Positions 7,791-16,681 of a DNA stretch of 64,000 nucleotides are shown piece after piece; position 1 is the first letter of the stretch; each line of letters begins with the position of its first letter. Made by a program: the position numbers and the translations under genes. The stretch comes from Litoribacter ruber (GTDB taxonomy: Bacteria; Bacteroidota; Bacteroidia; Cytophagales; Cyclobacteriaceae), in assembly GCF_018500185.1 (NCBI RefSeq), contig NZ_JAHBGI010000003.1, forward strand, positions 372,001-436,000, given 5' to 3'. The notes below the pieces were generated by a model. That model worked only from the letters and a program-made list of their open reading frames with translations, was not told where the DNA came from and made no database searches.

Positions 7791-10700
7791 ATGATTCTTT
7801 TTTTCCAATCCCAAGATTCCAAAATCTACGCGCTGGAAGCCCAGCAACAACTCTCAACTTCTGAATATGACAAACTCCGCTGGCTTTTTGGCGATGCCAA
7901 GCATGTGGATCAGTTGACAGTTGAAGGCATTTTTGCCGGACCCCGAAAGGAAATGATTACCCCTTGGGCCACCAATGCGGTAGAAATCTCCAAAAACATG
8001 GGCATTGATGGGATCAAAAGAATTGAGGAATTTTACCCCCTTGACGAAAACGGAAAGATTGACCCCATGCTACAGGCAAAATACGATGGCCTAGGGCAAG
8101 ACATCTTCACCATCAACATCCAACCGGAGCCGGTAAAATCGGTGGAAGACATTGCGGCTTACAACAAATCTGAAGGTTTGGCCCTAAGTGATGAGGAGGT
8201 TGCGTATCTGGAAGGGGTCAGCAAACAGCTGGAAAGACCATTGACCGACAGTGAGGTTTTCGGCTTTAGCCAGGTAAACTCCGAGCATTGCCGCCACAAG
8301 ATTTTCAACGGCACCTTCGTGATTGACGGACAGGAAAAACCACACACACTTTTTCAACTTATCAAAAAGACCTCTCAGGAACATCCAAACAGGATTGTTT
8401 CTGCCTATAAAGACAACGTGGCCTTCGTAAAGGGTCCACACGCACAGCAATTTGCCCCTACTTCACAGGAAATTGCCGATTTCTTCCAAACTGAAGAGAT
8501 CGAAACCGTACTTTCCCTCAAAGCAGAAACCCACAACTTTCCCACCACGGTGGAGCCGTTCAACGGTGCCGCAACGGGAACGGGGGGAGAAATCAGGGAC
8601 AGGATGGCTGGCGGTACAGCATCGATTCCTTTGGCCGGTACGGCCGTGTACATGACCTCCTATCCGAGGACTGCCGAGGGAAGAAGCTGGGAGAAAAACC
8701 TACCAGAAAGAAAATGGCTTTACCAAACGCCAATGGATATCCTCATCAAAGCATCCAACGGTGCCAGTGATTTTGGAAACAAGTTTGGTCAGCCTTTGAT
8801 CTGCGGCAGCGTGTTGACATTTGAGCATGAGGAGGCCGACAAGCATTTTGGCTTCGACAAAGTGATCATGCTTGCAGGAGGCGTGGGCTTTACCCGTGCC
8901 CCTTACAGCAAAAAACATACACCAACGAAAGGTGACAAAGTGGTCATCATGGGCGGTGACAATTATAGAATTGGTATGGGAGGAAGCGCCGTTTCCTCCG
9001 TAGCCACGGGAGAATTCAGCAATTCCATCGAGTTGAACGCTGTACAGCGCTCCAACCCGGAAATGCAGAAAAGGGTCATGAACGTGATCCGTGCCATGGC
9101 AGAAAATCCAAACAACCCAATCGTATCTATCCACGACCACGGTGCAGGAGGACACTTAAACTGTCTTTCGGAGCTTGTGGAAGAAACAGGCGGTACCATT
9201 CATATCGAAAAGCTCCCTGTAGGTGACCCTACGCTTTCTGCCAAGGAAATCATCGGGAATGAATCCCAGGAAAGAATGGGCTTGGTGATCCACGAAAAAG
9301 ATGTGGAAACCCTTCAAAAAATCTCCGAGCGTGAAAGAGCGCCTTTCTATGTAGTGGGTGAAACTACCGGCGACATGCACTTCAAATTTGAGCATGCCGA
9401 AACGGGCGAAAAACCAGTGGACTGGAATCTGGCCCACATGTTTGGCAGCTCCCCAAAAACCATCTTGGAGGACAAAACCACTACCTTCAAATTTGAGGAG
9501 GTCAGCTATCAGACTAGCCATCTAACTGAATATTTGGAAGCCGTTCTTCAACTGGAAGCCGTGGCCTGTAAGGACTGGTTGACCAATAAAGTAGACCGCT
9601 CGGTGACCGGACGTGTTGCCAAGCAGCAGACTACCGGACCCATACAGCTTCCTCTGAACAACGTGGCGGTGATGGCCATCGACTTTAAAGGCAATAAAGG
9701 CATCGCTACTTCCATCGGCCATGCGCCTGTGGCAGCCCTTGCGGATCCGGAAGCCGGCTCAAAACTGGCCATTGCAGAAGCCTTGACCAACTTGGTATGG
9801 GCTCCAATCGAGCAGGGACTTCAAGGTGTTTCCTTGAGTGCCAACTGGATGTGGCCTGCCAAAAACGAAGGTGAAAATGACCGTCTATACAGAGCAGTTG
9901 AGGCAGTCAGCAATTTTGCATTGGAATTAGGTGTAAATATCCCTACGGGCAAGGACTCCCTATCCATGACTCAGAAGTATCCTGAGGGCAAGGTGGTGTA
10001 CTCTCCTGGCACGGTGATCATCAGCTCAGTGGGAGAATGCTCCAATATCAAAAACGTAATTTCTCCAGACCTTAAGCCTATCAATGGCTCCAAGGTATTC
10101 TATATCGACTTTAGCAAGGACGCCTTCAAACTAGGCGGAAGCAGCTTTGCCCAAACCCTCAACAAGGTCGGCAATGACATCCCTACCGTGAAGGACAGTG
10201 CGTATTTTGCAAAAGCATTTATGACCGTGCAAAAACTGATCGAAAAAGGCGAAATCTTGGCAGGTCACGACATCTCCTCGGGAGGTATCCTTACTGCGCT
10301 TCTTGAAATGACTTTCCCAACAGAAAACTGCGGATTGAATGTCAAGCTGGAAAGGTTCAAAAACAGTGACATTATCAAAGCCTTGTTTTCAGAAAACCCT
10401 GGGGTGCTTGTTCAGGTCAATAACGTGGAAAAAACCAGAGCGGTCCTTGACAACTATGGCATTTCCTACCTGTCCCTTGCCGAGGTTACGTTGGACCAGA
10501 CTGTCCACCTAAATGGCATCGATATTAACCTTGATGTGCCTACTTATAGAGACATCTGGTACAAATCATCTTACCTGCTTGACAAGCAACAGAGCGGTAA
10601 AGAGCTGGCTAGACAGCGCTTTGATAATTATAAAGTGCAGCCCCTATCCTACCAGTTTGCACAAGATTGGAAAGGATCTTTGGATGCCTTCAAACTTAAT

Positions 10701-11477
10701 ACCGAAAGAAAAGAAAAATCAGGTAAGAAGGCCGCCATCATCCGTGAAAAAGGTGTAAATGGTGACCGTGAGATGGCCTATGCGCTTTGGTTGGCGGGCT
10801 TCGACGTGAAGGATGTCCATATGACAGACCTCATAGCAGGCAGGGAAAACCTGGAAGATGTCAACATGATCGTTTTCGTGGGCGGCTTCTCCAACTCCGA
10901 TGTATTGGGTTCAGCCAAAGGCTGGGCTGGTGCCTTCCTTTATAATGAAAAGGCAAAAGCCGCCTTGGATAATTTCTACGCCAGAAAAGACACCCTAAGC
11001 CTCGGCGTCTGCAACGGCTGCCAGCTGATGGTGGAACTTGGCTTGATCACTTCTGAGCATGATAAGAAAGCCAAAATGCTTAACAACGACAGCCACAAGT
11101 TTGAGTCAGGCTTTGTGAATGTAAACATACCTGAAAACAACACCGTGATGTTCAACTCCCTTGCCGGCCAAAGACTGGGCGTTTGGGTGGCTCACGGAGA
11201 GGGCAAGTTCTACCTTCCAGAAGGAAAAGATGCCTATAACATCAGCATGACCTACAGCTATGAGTCCTATCCAGCCGCTCCAAACGGTTCGGACCACAGC
11301 GTGGCGGGAATTGCTTCTGAAGACGGCAGACATTTGGCCATCATGCCACATATCGAGCGTTCCCTGTTCCCTTGGAACTGGCCATATTACGGCAGCGGTC
11401 ACGAAGGCGACGAAATCACCCCATGGGTAGAGGCCTTTGTCAACGCTAGAAAATGGGTAGAATCCCACCAAGCCTAA
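7791..11477 (+). CDS. purL: Phosphoribosylformylglycinamidine synthase, large single-chain form
   Basis: Fourth step of de novo purine synthesis: FGAR + glutamine + ATP to FGAM. This is the long fused type (1228 aa from ATG 7791) with synthetase and glutaminase in one chain. Visible motifs are the N-terminal signature FSQVNSEHCRHKIFNG, the nucleotide-binding LKAETHNFPTTVEPFNGAA, a second synthetase half with SGGILTALLEMTFP, and a C-terminal class-I glutamine amidotransferase with nucleophile Cys1074 in GVCNGCQLMVELG and catalytic His/Glu in MPHIERSLFP. The upstream extension to 7752 was dropped because it overlaps the -7 element. It is a single gene, closed by a strong terminator shared with the convergent barrel gene. 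Confidence 0.97.
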   Translation: MILFFQSQDSKIYALEAQQQLSTSEYDKLRWLFGDAKHVDQLTVEGIFAGPRKEMITPWATNAVEISKNMGIDGIKRIEEFYPLDENGKIDPMLQAKYDGLGQDIFTINIQPEPVKSVEDIAAYNKSEGLALSDEEVAYLEGVSKQLERPLTDSEVFGFSQVNSEHCRHKIFNGTFVIDGQEKPHTLFQLIKKTSQEHPNRIVSAYKDNVAFVKGPHAQQFAPTSQEIADFFQTEEIETVLSLKAETHNFPTTVEPFNGAATGTGGEIRDRMAGGTASIPLAGTAVYMTSYPRTAEGRSWEKNLPERKWLYQTPMDILIKASNGASDFGNKFGQPLICGSVLTFEHEEADKHFGFDKVIMLAGGVGFTRAPYSKKHTPTKGDKVVIMGGDNYRIGMGGSAVSSVATGEFSNSIELNAVQRSNPEMQKRVMNVIRAMAENPNNPIVSIHDHGAGGHLNCLSELVEETGGTIHIEKLPVGDPTLSAKEIIGNESQERMGLVIHEKDVETLQKISERERAPFYVVGETTGDMHFKFEHAETGEKPVDWNLAHMFGSSPKTILEDKTTTFKFEEVSYQTSHLTEYLEAVLQLEAVACKDWLTNKVDRSVTGRVAKQQTTGPIQLPLNNVAVMAIDFKGNKGIATSIGHAPVAALADPEAGSKLAIAEALTNLVWAPIEQGLQGVSLSANWMWPAKNEGENDRLYRAVEAVSNFALELGVNIPTGKDSLSMTQKYPEGKVVYSPGTVIISSVGECSNIKNVISPDLKPINGSKVFYIDFSKDAFKLGGSSFAQTLNKVGNDIPTVKDSAYFAKAFMTVQKLIEKGEILAGHDISSGGILTALLEMTFPTENCGLNVKLERFKNSDIIKALFSENPGVLVQVNNVEKTRAVLDNYGISYLSLAEVTLDQTVHLNGIDINLDVPTYRDIWYKSSYLLDKQQSGKELARQRFDNYKVQPLSYQFAQDWKGSLDAFKLNTERKEKSGKKAAIIREKGVNGDREMAYALWLAGFDVKDVHMTDLIAGRENLEDVNMIVFVGGFSNSDVLGSAKGWAGAFLYNEKAKAALDNFYARKDTLSLGVCNGCQLMVELGLITSEHDKKAKMLNNDSHKFESGFVNVNIPENNTVMFNSLAGQRLGVWVAHGEGKFYLPEGKDAYNISMTYSYESYPAAPNGSDHSVAGIASEDGRHLAIMPHIERSLFPWNWPYYGSGHEGDEITPWVEAFVNARKWVESHQA

Positions 11478-11522
11478 AATAAAAGTGGCTGGCCCCAAGG
11501 AGGAGCCAGCCACTTTTATTTT
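11476..11522. terminator. Bidirectional terminator between purL and the beta-barrel gene
   Basis: An 18-base perfect stem (11476-11493 with 11505-11522) around GTGGCTGGC/GCCAGCCAC, flanked by A and T runs so it can act on both strands. It begins inside the purL stop codon. 11523-11611 holds nothing else recognised apart from the repeated word TCTCCTTCG. Confidence 0.9.
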
Positions 11523-11611
11523 ATATCATATCCACATCTCCTTCGCATCTCCTTCGGAAAAAAGCGAAGAAGATGCGCGTTAAGACTCTAGTTGCTCTTT
11601 CTAATAAACGT

Positions 11612-14362
11612 TTAGAGGTCCATATTGACTCCACCAAACCGGCGAAGGTTGTAGGTAAAAGTGAGCATGACGAACTGCTGAAGCACCTGGGTCCTTACGT
11701 CCTCCACAAACACGTCCGTTACATTCCTATTGATGCTCACATTTTGATTCAAAAGATCAAACACGGTCAGCTTGATTTCGGCCTTTCGGCTTGGCGGAAA
11801 TCTGAAGCCGAAGTCCATATTCCACAACCAGATATTTTGGTCAAAGTCTTCCCCCAGTCCAGCGTACATCAGGTGATTGACATTATTGCTGAAGAAAAAG
11901 CCTCCGGCAAAATTCCAGAACAGGTCAAATCGGTTTCTCTGCTCAAAGAAGTTATTGTTAAGGCTTTCCTGAAGGCTGCTTCTTACCATGTTGTAGTTAG
12001 CATTGGTAGAAATATTAAAATCCACCCTTTCTGAAATATTGCTACTCAACACAAAGCCTTGACCCAATGTGGTGTTGATGTTATCGTTTCTCTGCTCATT
12101 GATGATCCCGGGGCGGTTATTGATCCTGAAATTTGAATTGATGTTCAGGTTACTTTTCATAAACGAAAGCGGGAAGCCGTAACTTACATAAGTCCTGGTT
12201 GTCCAGAAGTTATCCAAATTGACAGGCCTATTGAATTGCCCGCCTTGACGGAGGAGTACATCGCCTTCAATGAAGGTATCCTCAGAGGCAATGAAGGTTT
12301 CGTTGCCAATAAAATCCTGGATTAAATTACCGAAGAAAAACACCATGAAGGACCTATTAGTCTCTGGGTTGATTCTTCTAAAACGGGTAAAGATGCGGTG
12401 GCTATATTCCTGATTCAGATTTGGGTTACCATTGGAGATCTGAAGCGGATTTGAATTATCCAACACATCCTGCAATTGCCTAATCGCCGGAGGATTGGTG
12501 TTGGTGTTATAGTCAAACCTTAAGTTGCTGATATCACTGAAGCTGTAATTGATGACCATTCTAGGCAAGACGTTTCCAAAGTCCCTTTGGGTATTTTCAA
12601 AGTTTGGAAAAGTCCTGTCACTGTCTATATCCGCTCGCTGGTAACGCACGTTGGCAAATACGCGCAATTTTTCATTGTTAAACCTATACCCAAGGCCTGC
12701 GCTTTGGGTCTGATAAGTGTTTTCAAAATTATTGGAAAGAATGCTATCCAGCCTGATAAATGAAGTTTCGGGCTCCAGCCTCAACACTTGCTGAGCGGTG
12801 CTGCTGATGTTGTTTCTCACCCTGTAATTGAATCTCAATTGGGACTTTTCCCCTAATGGCTCCGTGTAGCTGAAATTGACATTGTAATTGAAGCCACGCG
12901 CGGTGTTGTCCGAAAATTGGATCAGGCTGTCCAAATTGTTGTTTATAAAATTCTGGTTGACAGCTACTAAGTCGGATTGGTTTTGGTTGTTAAATGAACC
13001 TGTGTAGATATTCGTCGAAAAGGTCCTTCCCCGCTTATTGAATCTGTAACGGTAGGTCAAAGAGTTGCCAAAGTTGAAGTTCTCACGCTGGGAGCTCGTG
13101 GTGTTGGTGCTACCGCTTATGGGGGTTTGGTTATCAACTAGGTTAGTCGCCACCAGCTCATTGATGGAATTCGCCCTATCAAAACTTGCTCTTGGTCGGA
13201 TAATCAAGCCGTGCTTTTCATTGATATCATAATCAATCCGCATGTTGAACCGGTGACTTTCTATTTCCTGTCGATTATTTCGGTCCTCACGGTAAAGCTG
13301 AAGGCTGTCATTGGGTAGGACGTATTCGCGGTTGGAGTTTCGATTTAGTACATTATCTCTATGGTTGAACAAGTAGCTACCAGACACCTTAAGTTTACCT
13401 TCCTGGTATTCGTCTGAAAAGTTTAGCCCAATGGCATTTGTACGGGTGATCCCGGGCAGCTGGCCAACTTCCATGTCGTTTCCTCCCCTTCGGTTGTTAT
13501 TGTTGGCCATTGCACCGGCCATTTCATCGGAGGAGAAATTCTGCTGGTTGATGTTGTTGCTAAGACCAAGGATTGTAAAGCGCTGTGCTTCATTGAAGAA
13601 GTTCATGTTACCTCCAGCCATGTAATTCTGGCCAGTGCCGTAGCCGGCGTAAAACTTCCCAAAGCGACCTGCTCTGCGCCCCTTTTTGGTGATGATGTTA
13701 ATTGTTTTCACGGTCTCCCCATCGTCAAAGCCCGTCAATTGGGCCTCGTCACCGATTCGGTCAAGAAATTCGATCTTTTCGATCACCTCAGCGGGAAGGT
13801 TTTTCAAGGCAGCCGCAGGGTTGTCCCCGAAGAAAGGCCTGCCATCAACCAATATTTCTTCAACATTCTCCCCCTGCACCTGAATGGTACCGTCCTGAAT
13901 GATCACCCCCGGCATCTTCCTAACCAGCTCATCGGCATCCGCCTCCGGTCTAGTTTTATAAGCTGAGGCATTGAAGGCAACGGTATCCCGCTTTACTTCG
14001 CCCGCCATTACGGGAGCCTCAAATTCAAAGGCTTCCATCAACTGCCCATCATTGATCAGCTGGATTTCACCCAGGTTGCCGCTGCTATCCGAGGTCAGAT
14101 CTTTCCTCAGGGTCTGGTAACCCACATAGGAAATTTCCAGATAAAATTCTTTCTGGGCGGGCCGGCCAAGGGAAAAACTCCCGTCAAAATCAGTTACCGA
14201 GGACTTCAGCGTTTCGCCATCTTTATCTTTTAGAAAAACATAGGCGCCAAAAACTGGCTCCCCATCGTCCTTATCCAATACAGTACCTTTAAACTCAGTT
14301 TGGGCAAAGGCTTGAAAAACAGCCGCAAAAATCAGGGCCACCACCAACAAAATTCCTCTCAT
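11612..14362 (-). CDS. Outer membrane beta-barrel protein with carboxypeptidase-regulatory-like and plug domains (TonB-dependent-receptor-like)
   Basis: Predicted outer-membrane barrel. The signal peptide ends near FAQ (residues 1-20). Residues 21-95 are a CarboxypepD_reg-like beta-sandwich (GTVLDKDDGEPVFGAYVFLKD...SYVGYQTLRKDL). Residues about 100-230 resemble a TonB receptor plug (VRKMPGVIIQDGTIQVQGE, VDGRPFFGDNP, NLPAEVIEKIEFLDRIGDEA, KTINIITKKG). The rest is Asn-rich beta-strand sequence of the OMP_b-brl_3 type. No SusD partner lies next to it, so it is not a typical SusC/SusD nutrient pair. The ligand is unknown; it may be a receptor or a structural barrel. Length 916 aa is normal for this group. 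Confidence 0.88.
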   Translation of the reverse strand: MRGILLVVALIFAAVFQAFAQTEFKGTVLDKDDGEPVFGAYVFLKDKDGETLKSSVTDFDGSFSLGRPAQKEFYLEISYVGYQTLRKDLTSDSSGNLGEIQLINDGQLMEAFEFEAPVMAGEVKRDTVAFNASAYKTRPEADADELVRKMPGVIIQDGTIQVQGENVEEILVDGRPFFGDNPAAALKNLPAEVIEKIEFLDRIGDEAQLTGFDDGETVKTINIITKKGRRAGRFGKFYAGYGTGQNYMAGGNMNFFNEAQRFTILGLSNNINQQNFSSDEMAGAMANNNNRRGGNDMEVGQLPGITRTNAIGLNFSDEYQEGKLKVSGSYLFNHRDNVLNRNSNREYVLPNDSLQLYREDRNNRQEIESHRFNMRIDYDINEKHGLIIRPRASFDRANSINELVATNLVDNQTPISGSTNTTSSQRENFNFGNSLTYRYRFNKRGRTFSTNIYTGSFNNQNQSDLVAVNQNFINNNLDSLIQFSDNTARGFNYNVNFSYTEPLGEKSQLRFNYRVRNNISSTAQQVLRLEPETSFIRLDSILSNNFENTYQTQSAGLGYRFNNEKLRVFANVRYQRADIDSDRTFPNFENTQRDFGNVLPRMVINYSFSDISNLRFDYNTNTNPPAIRQLQDVLDNSNPLQISNGNPNLNQEYSHRIFTRFRRINPETNRSFMVFFFGNLIQDFIGNETFIASEDTFIEGDVLLRQGGQFNRPVNLDNFWTTRTYVSYGFPLSFMKSNLNINSNFRINNRPGIINEQRNDNINTTLGQGFVLSSNISERVDFNISTNANYNMVRSSLQESLNNNFFEQRNRFDLFWNFAGGFFFSNNVNHLMYAGLGEDFDQNIWLWNMDFGFRFPPSRKAEIKLTVFDLLNQNVSINRNVTDVFVEDVRTQVLQQFVMLTFTYNLRRFGGVNMDL

Positions 14363-14584
14363 CTTTTCTTATTCCGGGTATAATAGGTTTCAAATGAACT
14401 TGCAAGTTGGATAATAAGGTATGGGAACTCAATGGAAATTACTCAAGGCTGAAAAATCGGTGTTTAGTGGCTACCGTTTGTGTAAGGATTCGGAATGTTT
14501 TTCTTTAAGGAAAAAATTATCGGATTTTTTTGCCCTGAAATCGAGTAATTTAAGCGATTAGGCAGAAAAATGTTTTTGGCAGGA
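14363..14584. other. AT-rich intergenic stretch upstream of the barrel gene and tRNA-Gln
   Basis: No reading frame, RNA or repeat is supported here. It presumably carries the promoter of the minus-strand barrel gene, but no TAnnTTTG match was found in the expected place. Confidence 0.5.
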
Positions 14585-14616
14585 TTTGCATAAAAAGAAA
14601 AGTCCCCCTACATTTG
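14585..14616 (+). promoter_or_regulatory. Promoter of tRNA-Gln
   Basis: -33 element TTTG at 14585-14588 and -7 element TACATTTG at 14609-14616, 20 bases apart, which fits the Bacteroidota sigma-ABfr consensus. The tRNA begins 42 bases downstream. Confidence 0.75.
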
Positions 14617-14657
14617 TATCACCGTTAAGGAAAAACGCTCCGAAACGTAAAATTTAC

Positions 14658-14730
14658 TGACCCATGGTGTAACTGGCAACACGTCTGATTTTGGTTCAGA
14701 AGAGTCTAGGTTCGAGCCCTAGTGGGTCAA
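14658..14730 (+). tRNA. tRNA-Gln (anticodon TTG)
   Basis: A full cloverleaf can be drawn: 7-base acceptor stem TGACCCA/TGGGTCA (14658-14664 with 14723-14729), D stem GTGT/ACAC, anticodon stem TCTGA/TCAGA with loop TTTTGGT and anticodon TTG at 14691-14693, and T stem CTAGG/CCTAG with loop TTCGAGC. The discriminator is A at 14730 and the CCA end is not encoded. It has its own promoter and terminator. Confidence 0.97.
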
Positions 14731-14736
14731 CAGTAC

Positions 14737-14774
14737 AATCCGAAGTTGATATTTTCAGCTTCGGATTTTTTTTT
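14737..14774 (+). terminator. Rho-independent terminator of tRNA-Gln
   Basis: Nine-base stem AATCCGAAG/CTTCGGATT (14737-14745 with 14759-14767) followed by a run of T to 14774. Confidence 0.88.
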
Positions 14775-14792
14775 GAGTACGACTTTTTTTTA

Positions 14793-14877
14793 ACCGCAGA
14801 GCACCAGAGGGTGCAAAGAATAAATATTTAAAACTCCGCGAAACCCCCTTTTTAGACTCCGCGAAACTCCGCGTCCC
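14793..14877 (+). repeat. Nonamer-type intergenic repeat (ACCGCAGAG family) with GAAACTCCGCG direct repeats
   Basis: Three 9-base units in register (ACCGCAGAG, CACCAGAGG, GTGCAAAGA; 14793-14819). The 12-mer ACTCCGCGAAAC then occurs twice (14833-14844 and 14856-14867). A related block with ACCACAGAG and GGAGTTTC words lies at 62175-62320. No coding potential. Confidence 0.6.
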
Positions 14878-14947
14878 TTTTTATAATGAGCCTCCCAAAC
14901 AAAATTCTTTACGTAGAATTTAAATTCCCATTAAAACCAATTTTTGT

Positions 14948-14955
14948 TACATTTG
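14948..14955 (+). promoter_or_regulatory. Putative -7 element (TACATTTG) for prs
   Basis: Consensus TAnnTTTG, 44 bases before the prs ATG. The region just after it (GTACCACGTTAA) closely resembles that after the tRNA-Gln -7 element (GTATCACCGTTAA). No clear -33 box. Confidence 0.55.
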
Positions 14956-14998
14956 TACCACGTTAACAAAAACATCAACTCGCGTAAAAACTCAAACC

Positions 14999-15925
14999 AT
15001 GACCGAGGTCAAACTCTTCTCCGGAACCCAATCCCACAAACTTGCTGAAAACATTGCCAAGCTGTACGGCAAAGACTTAGGCAAACTTACTATCTCCAAA
15101 TTCTCAGATGGTGAGCTTTCCCCAAGCTTTGACGAATCAGTTAGAGGCTGTACTGTTTTCTTGATCCAATCCACTATGCCTTCTGCCGACAACATCATGG
15201 AGCTTTGCCTGATGATCGACGCAGCCAAAAGGGCCAGTGCCTATAAAGTGGTGGCTGTAGTACCTTATTACGGCTATGCCCGTCAAGACAGAAAAGACAA
15301 GCCAAGAGTTTCCATTGCAGCCAAACTTGTGGCCAACATGATCACATCAGCTGGTGCGGACAGAATCATCACCTGTGACCTGCATGCTGGCCAGATACAG
15401 GGATTTTTTGACATTCCTTTGGATCATTTGAACGGTTCAGCTATCTTTGTGCCCTATTTGAAAAATCTCGGGTTGAAAGACTTGATTTTCGCGGCTCCTG
15501 ATGTAGGAGGCGTGGGAAGAGCTAGATCTTATGCCAAGCATTTTGAAGTAGAAATGGTAGTCTGTGACAAGCACAGAAAAAGGGCCAACGAAGTAGCCTC
15601 CATGCAGGTAATCGGTGACGTAGAGGGCAAAGACGTGGTCCTAGTGGACGACTTGATCGATACAGCCGGCACCATGTGCAAAGCCGCACAGATCATCATG
15701 GAAAAAGGAGCCAAATCGGTAAGAGCTGTGGTAACCCACGGGGTCCTTTCAGGTAAGGCTTACGAGAACATTGAAAATTCAGTATTGGAAGAATTGGTCG
15801 TCACTGACACCATCCCATTAAGACAGGAATCTTCAAAGATCAAAGTATTGACAGTAGCAGACCTATTTGCAAAAACCATCCATGCGGTGACTGGCAATAC
15901 TTCTATCAGTTCTCTATTCATTTAA
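14999..15925 (+). CDS. prs: Ribose-phosphate pyrophosphokinase (PRPP synthase)
   Basis: Makes PRPP from ribose-5-phosphate and ATP for purine, pyrimidine, NAD, His and Trp synthesis; cytoplasmic. Family motifs are all visible: VVPYYGYARQDRKDKPR (ATP-binding flexible-loop region), the DLHAGQIQGFFDIPLDHL segment, and the PRPP-binding loop VVLVDDLIDTAGTM (residues about 216-229). Length 308 aa matches class I enzymes. It is followed 35 bases later by rplY with no terminator between, so the two are probably co-transcribed, the usual arrangement. Confidence 0.97.
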   Translation: MTEVKLFSGTQSHKLAENIAKLYGKDLGKLTISKFSDGELSPSFDESVRGCTVFLIQSTMPSADNIMELCLMIDAAKRASAYKVVAVVPYYGYARQDRKDKPRVSIAAKLVANMITSAGADRIITCDLHAGQIQGFFDIPLDHLNGSAIFVPYLKNLGLKDLIFAAPDVGGVGRARSYAKHFEVEMVVCDKHRKRANEVASMQVIGDVEGKDVVLVDDLIDTAGTMCKAAQIIMEKGAKSVRAVVTHGVLSGKAYENIENSVLEELVVTDTIPLRQESSKIKVLTVADLFAKTIHAVTGNTSISSLFI

Positions 15926-15960
15926 GAACTTATTAAATAAATATATCTAAACAAACTATT

Positions 15961-16542
15961 ATGAAATCATTAGAGATTATAGGGTTTAAAAGAGCAAATC
16001 TCGACAAGTCGGAATTGACTCAAATCCGTGAAGAAGGAAGCGTACCATGTGTGGTTTACGGACCAGGTATCAAAGAGCAGATTCACTTCCACTCTCCTGC
16101 TATCCTTTTCAAGGACTTGATCTACACTCCAGACGTTCACATGGTGGACCTAAACATCGAAGGGACTAAAGTAAAAGCTATCTTGAGAGAAGCTCAGTAC
16201 CACCCGGTGAGTGATGTATTGTTGCATGCTGATTTCTTGGCATTCAGCGATGACAAAGCCATCAAGATGGATATCCCAGTAAAAATCGAAGGCTCTTCTC
16301 CAGGTATCATGAAAGGTGGTAAGTTGGAATTGAAAGCTAGAACGGTTACGGTTAAAGGTTTCGCTAAAGATCTTCCTGACTATATTCCAGTAAACATTTC
16401 CCACCTAGACCTAGGTAAGTCTGTTAAAGTTGGAGAAGTTAAAGTTGAAGGTTTCGAAATCACTACCAGCCCTAACGTATCTATCGCTACGATCGGTATC
16501 CCAAGAGCGCTAAGAGGTAAGAAAGCTGAAGCTGAAGCTTAA
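15961..16542 (+). CDS. rplY: 50S ribosomal protein L25/general stress protein Ctc (bL25)
   Basis: 5S rRNA-binding ribosomal protein. At 193 aa it is the long CTC/TL5 form: an N-terminal L25 beta-barrel (residues 1-95, containing EEGSVPCVVYGPG and AILREAQYHPVSDVLLHADFL) and a C-terminal TL5-like domain (about 96-180, IPVKIEGSSPGIMKGGKLEL). The tail is Lys/Glu/Ala-rich. The L25 signature region is fully conserved. Likely co-transcribed with prs and closed by the terminator just downstream. Confidence 0.96.
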   Translation: MKSLEIIGFKRANLDKSELTQIREEGSVPCVVYGPGIKEQIHFHSPAILFKDLIYTPDVHMVDLNIEGTKVKAILREAQYHPVSDVLLHADFLAFSDDKAIKMDIPVKIEGSSPGIMKGGKLELKARTVTVKGFAKDLPDYIPVNISHLDLGKSVKVGEVKVEGFEITTSPNVSIATIGIPRALRGKKAEAEA

Positions 16543-16562
16543 TTCTTTATAAATACCATTTG

Positions 16563-16596
16563 AAATCCTGCCTCTTCGCCGAGGCAGGATTTTTTG
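16563..16596 (+). terminator. Rho-independent terminator of prs-rplY
   Basis: 12-base stem AAATCCTGCCTC/GAGGCAGGATTT (16563-16574 with 16581-16592), a TTCGCC loop and a following T run. Confidence 0.92.
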
Positions 16597-16605
16597 TTAA
16601 TGAAA

Positions 16606-16668
16606 AGACTGAAGACCGGAGACGGAAGACCGAAACTTACTCCGTCTTCGGTCTCCCGTCTTCTGTCC
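16606..16668. repeat. Inverted pair of heptamer arrays (AGACCGG family) upstream of pth
   Basis: The left half (16606-16633) has four 7-base units of AGACCGG type in register. The right half (about 16641-16668) has four units that are the reverse complement of the same family (TCCGTCT, TCGGTCT, CCCGTCT...). The halves can fold into an imperfect hairpin around ACTTAC. Related arrays lie at 19661-19702 and 46976-46989. Confidence 0.7.
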
Positions 16669-16681
16669 ATATCTTTTATTT

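Noticed and set aside
8700-9155. 151-codon open frame on the minus strand
   Set aside because: Antisense shadow of purL.
11573-12034. 153-codon open frame on the plus strand
   Set aside because: Antisense shadow of the end of the beta-barrel gene; no family resemblance.
14658-14730. tRNA-Gln as an integration site for a mobile element
   Set aside because: No integrase, no repeated tRNA 3' end downstream, and core genes follow on both sides.
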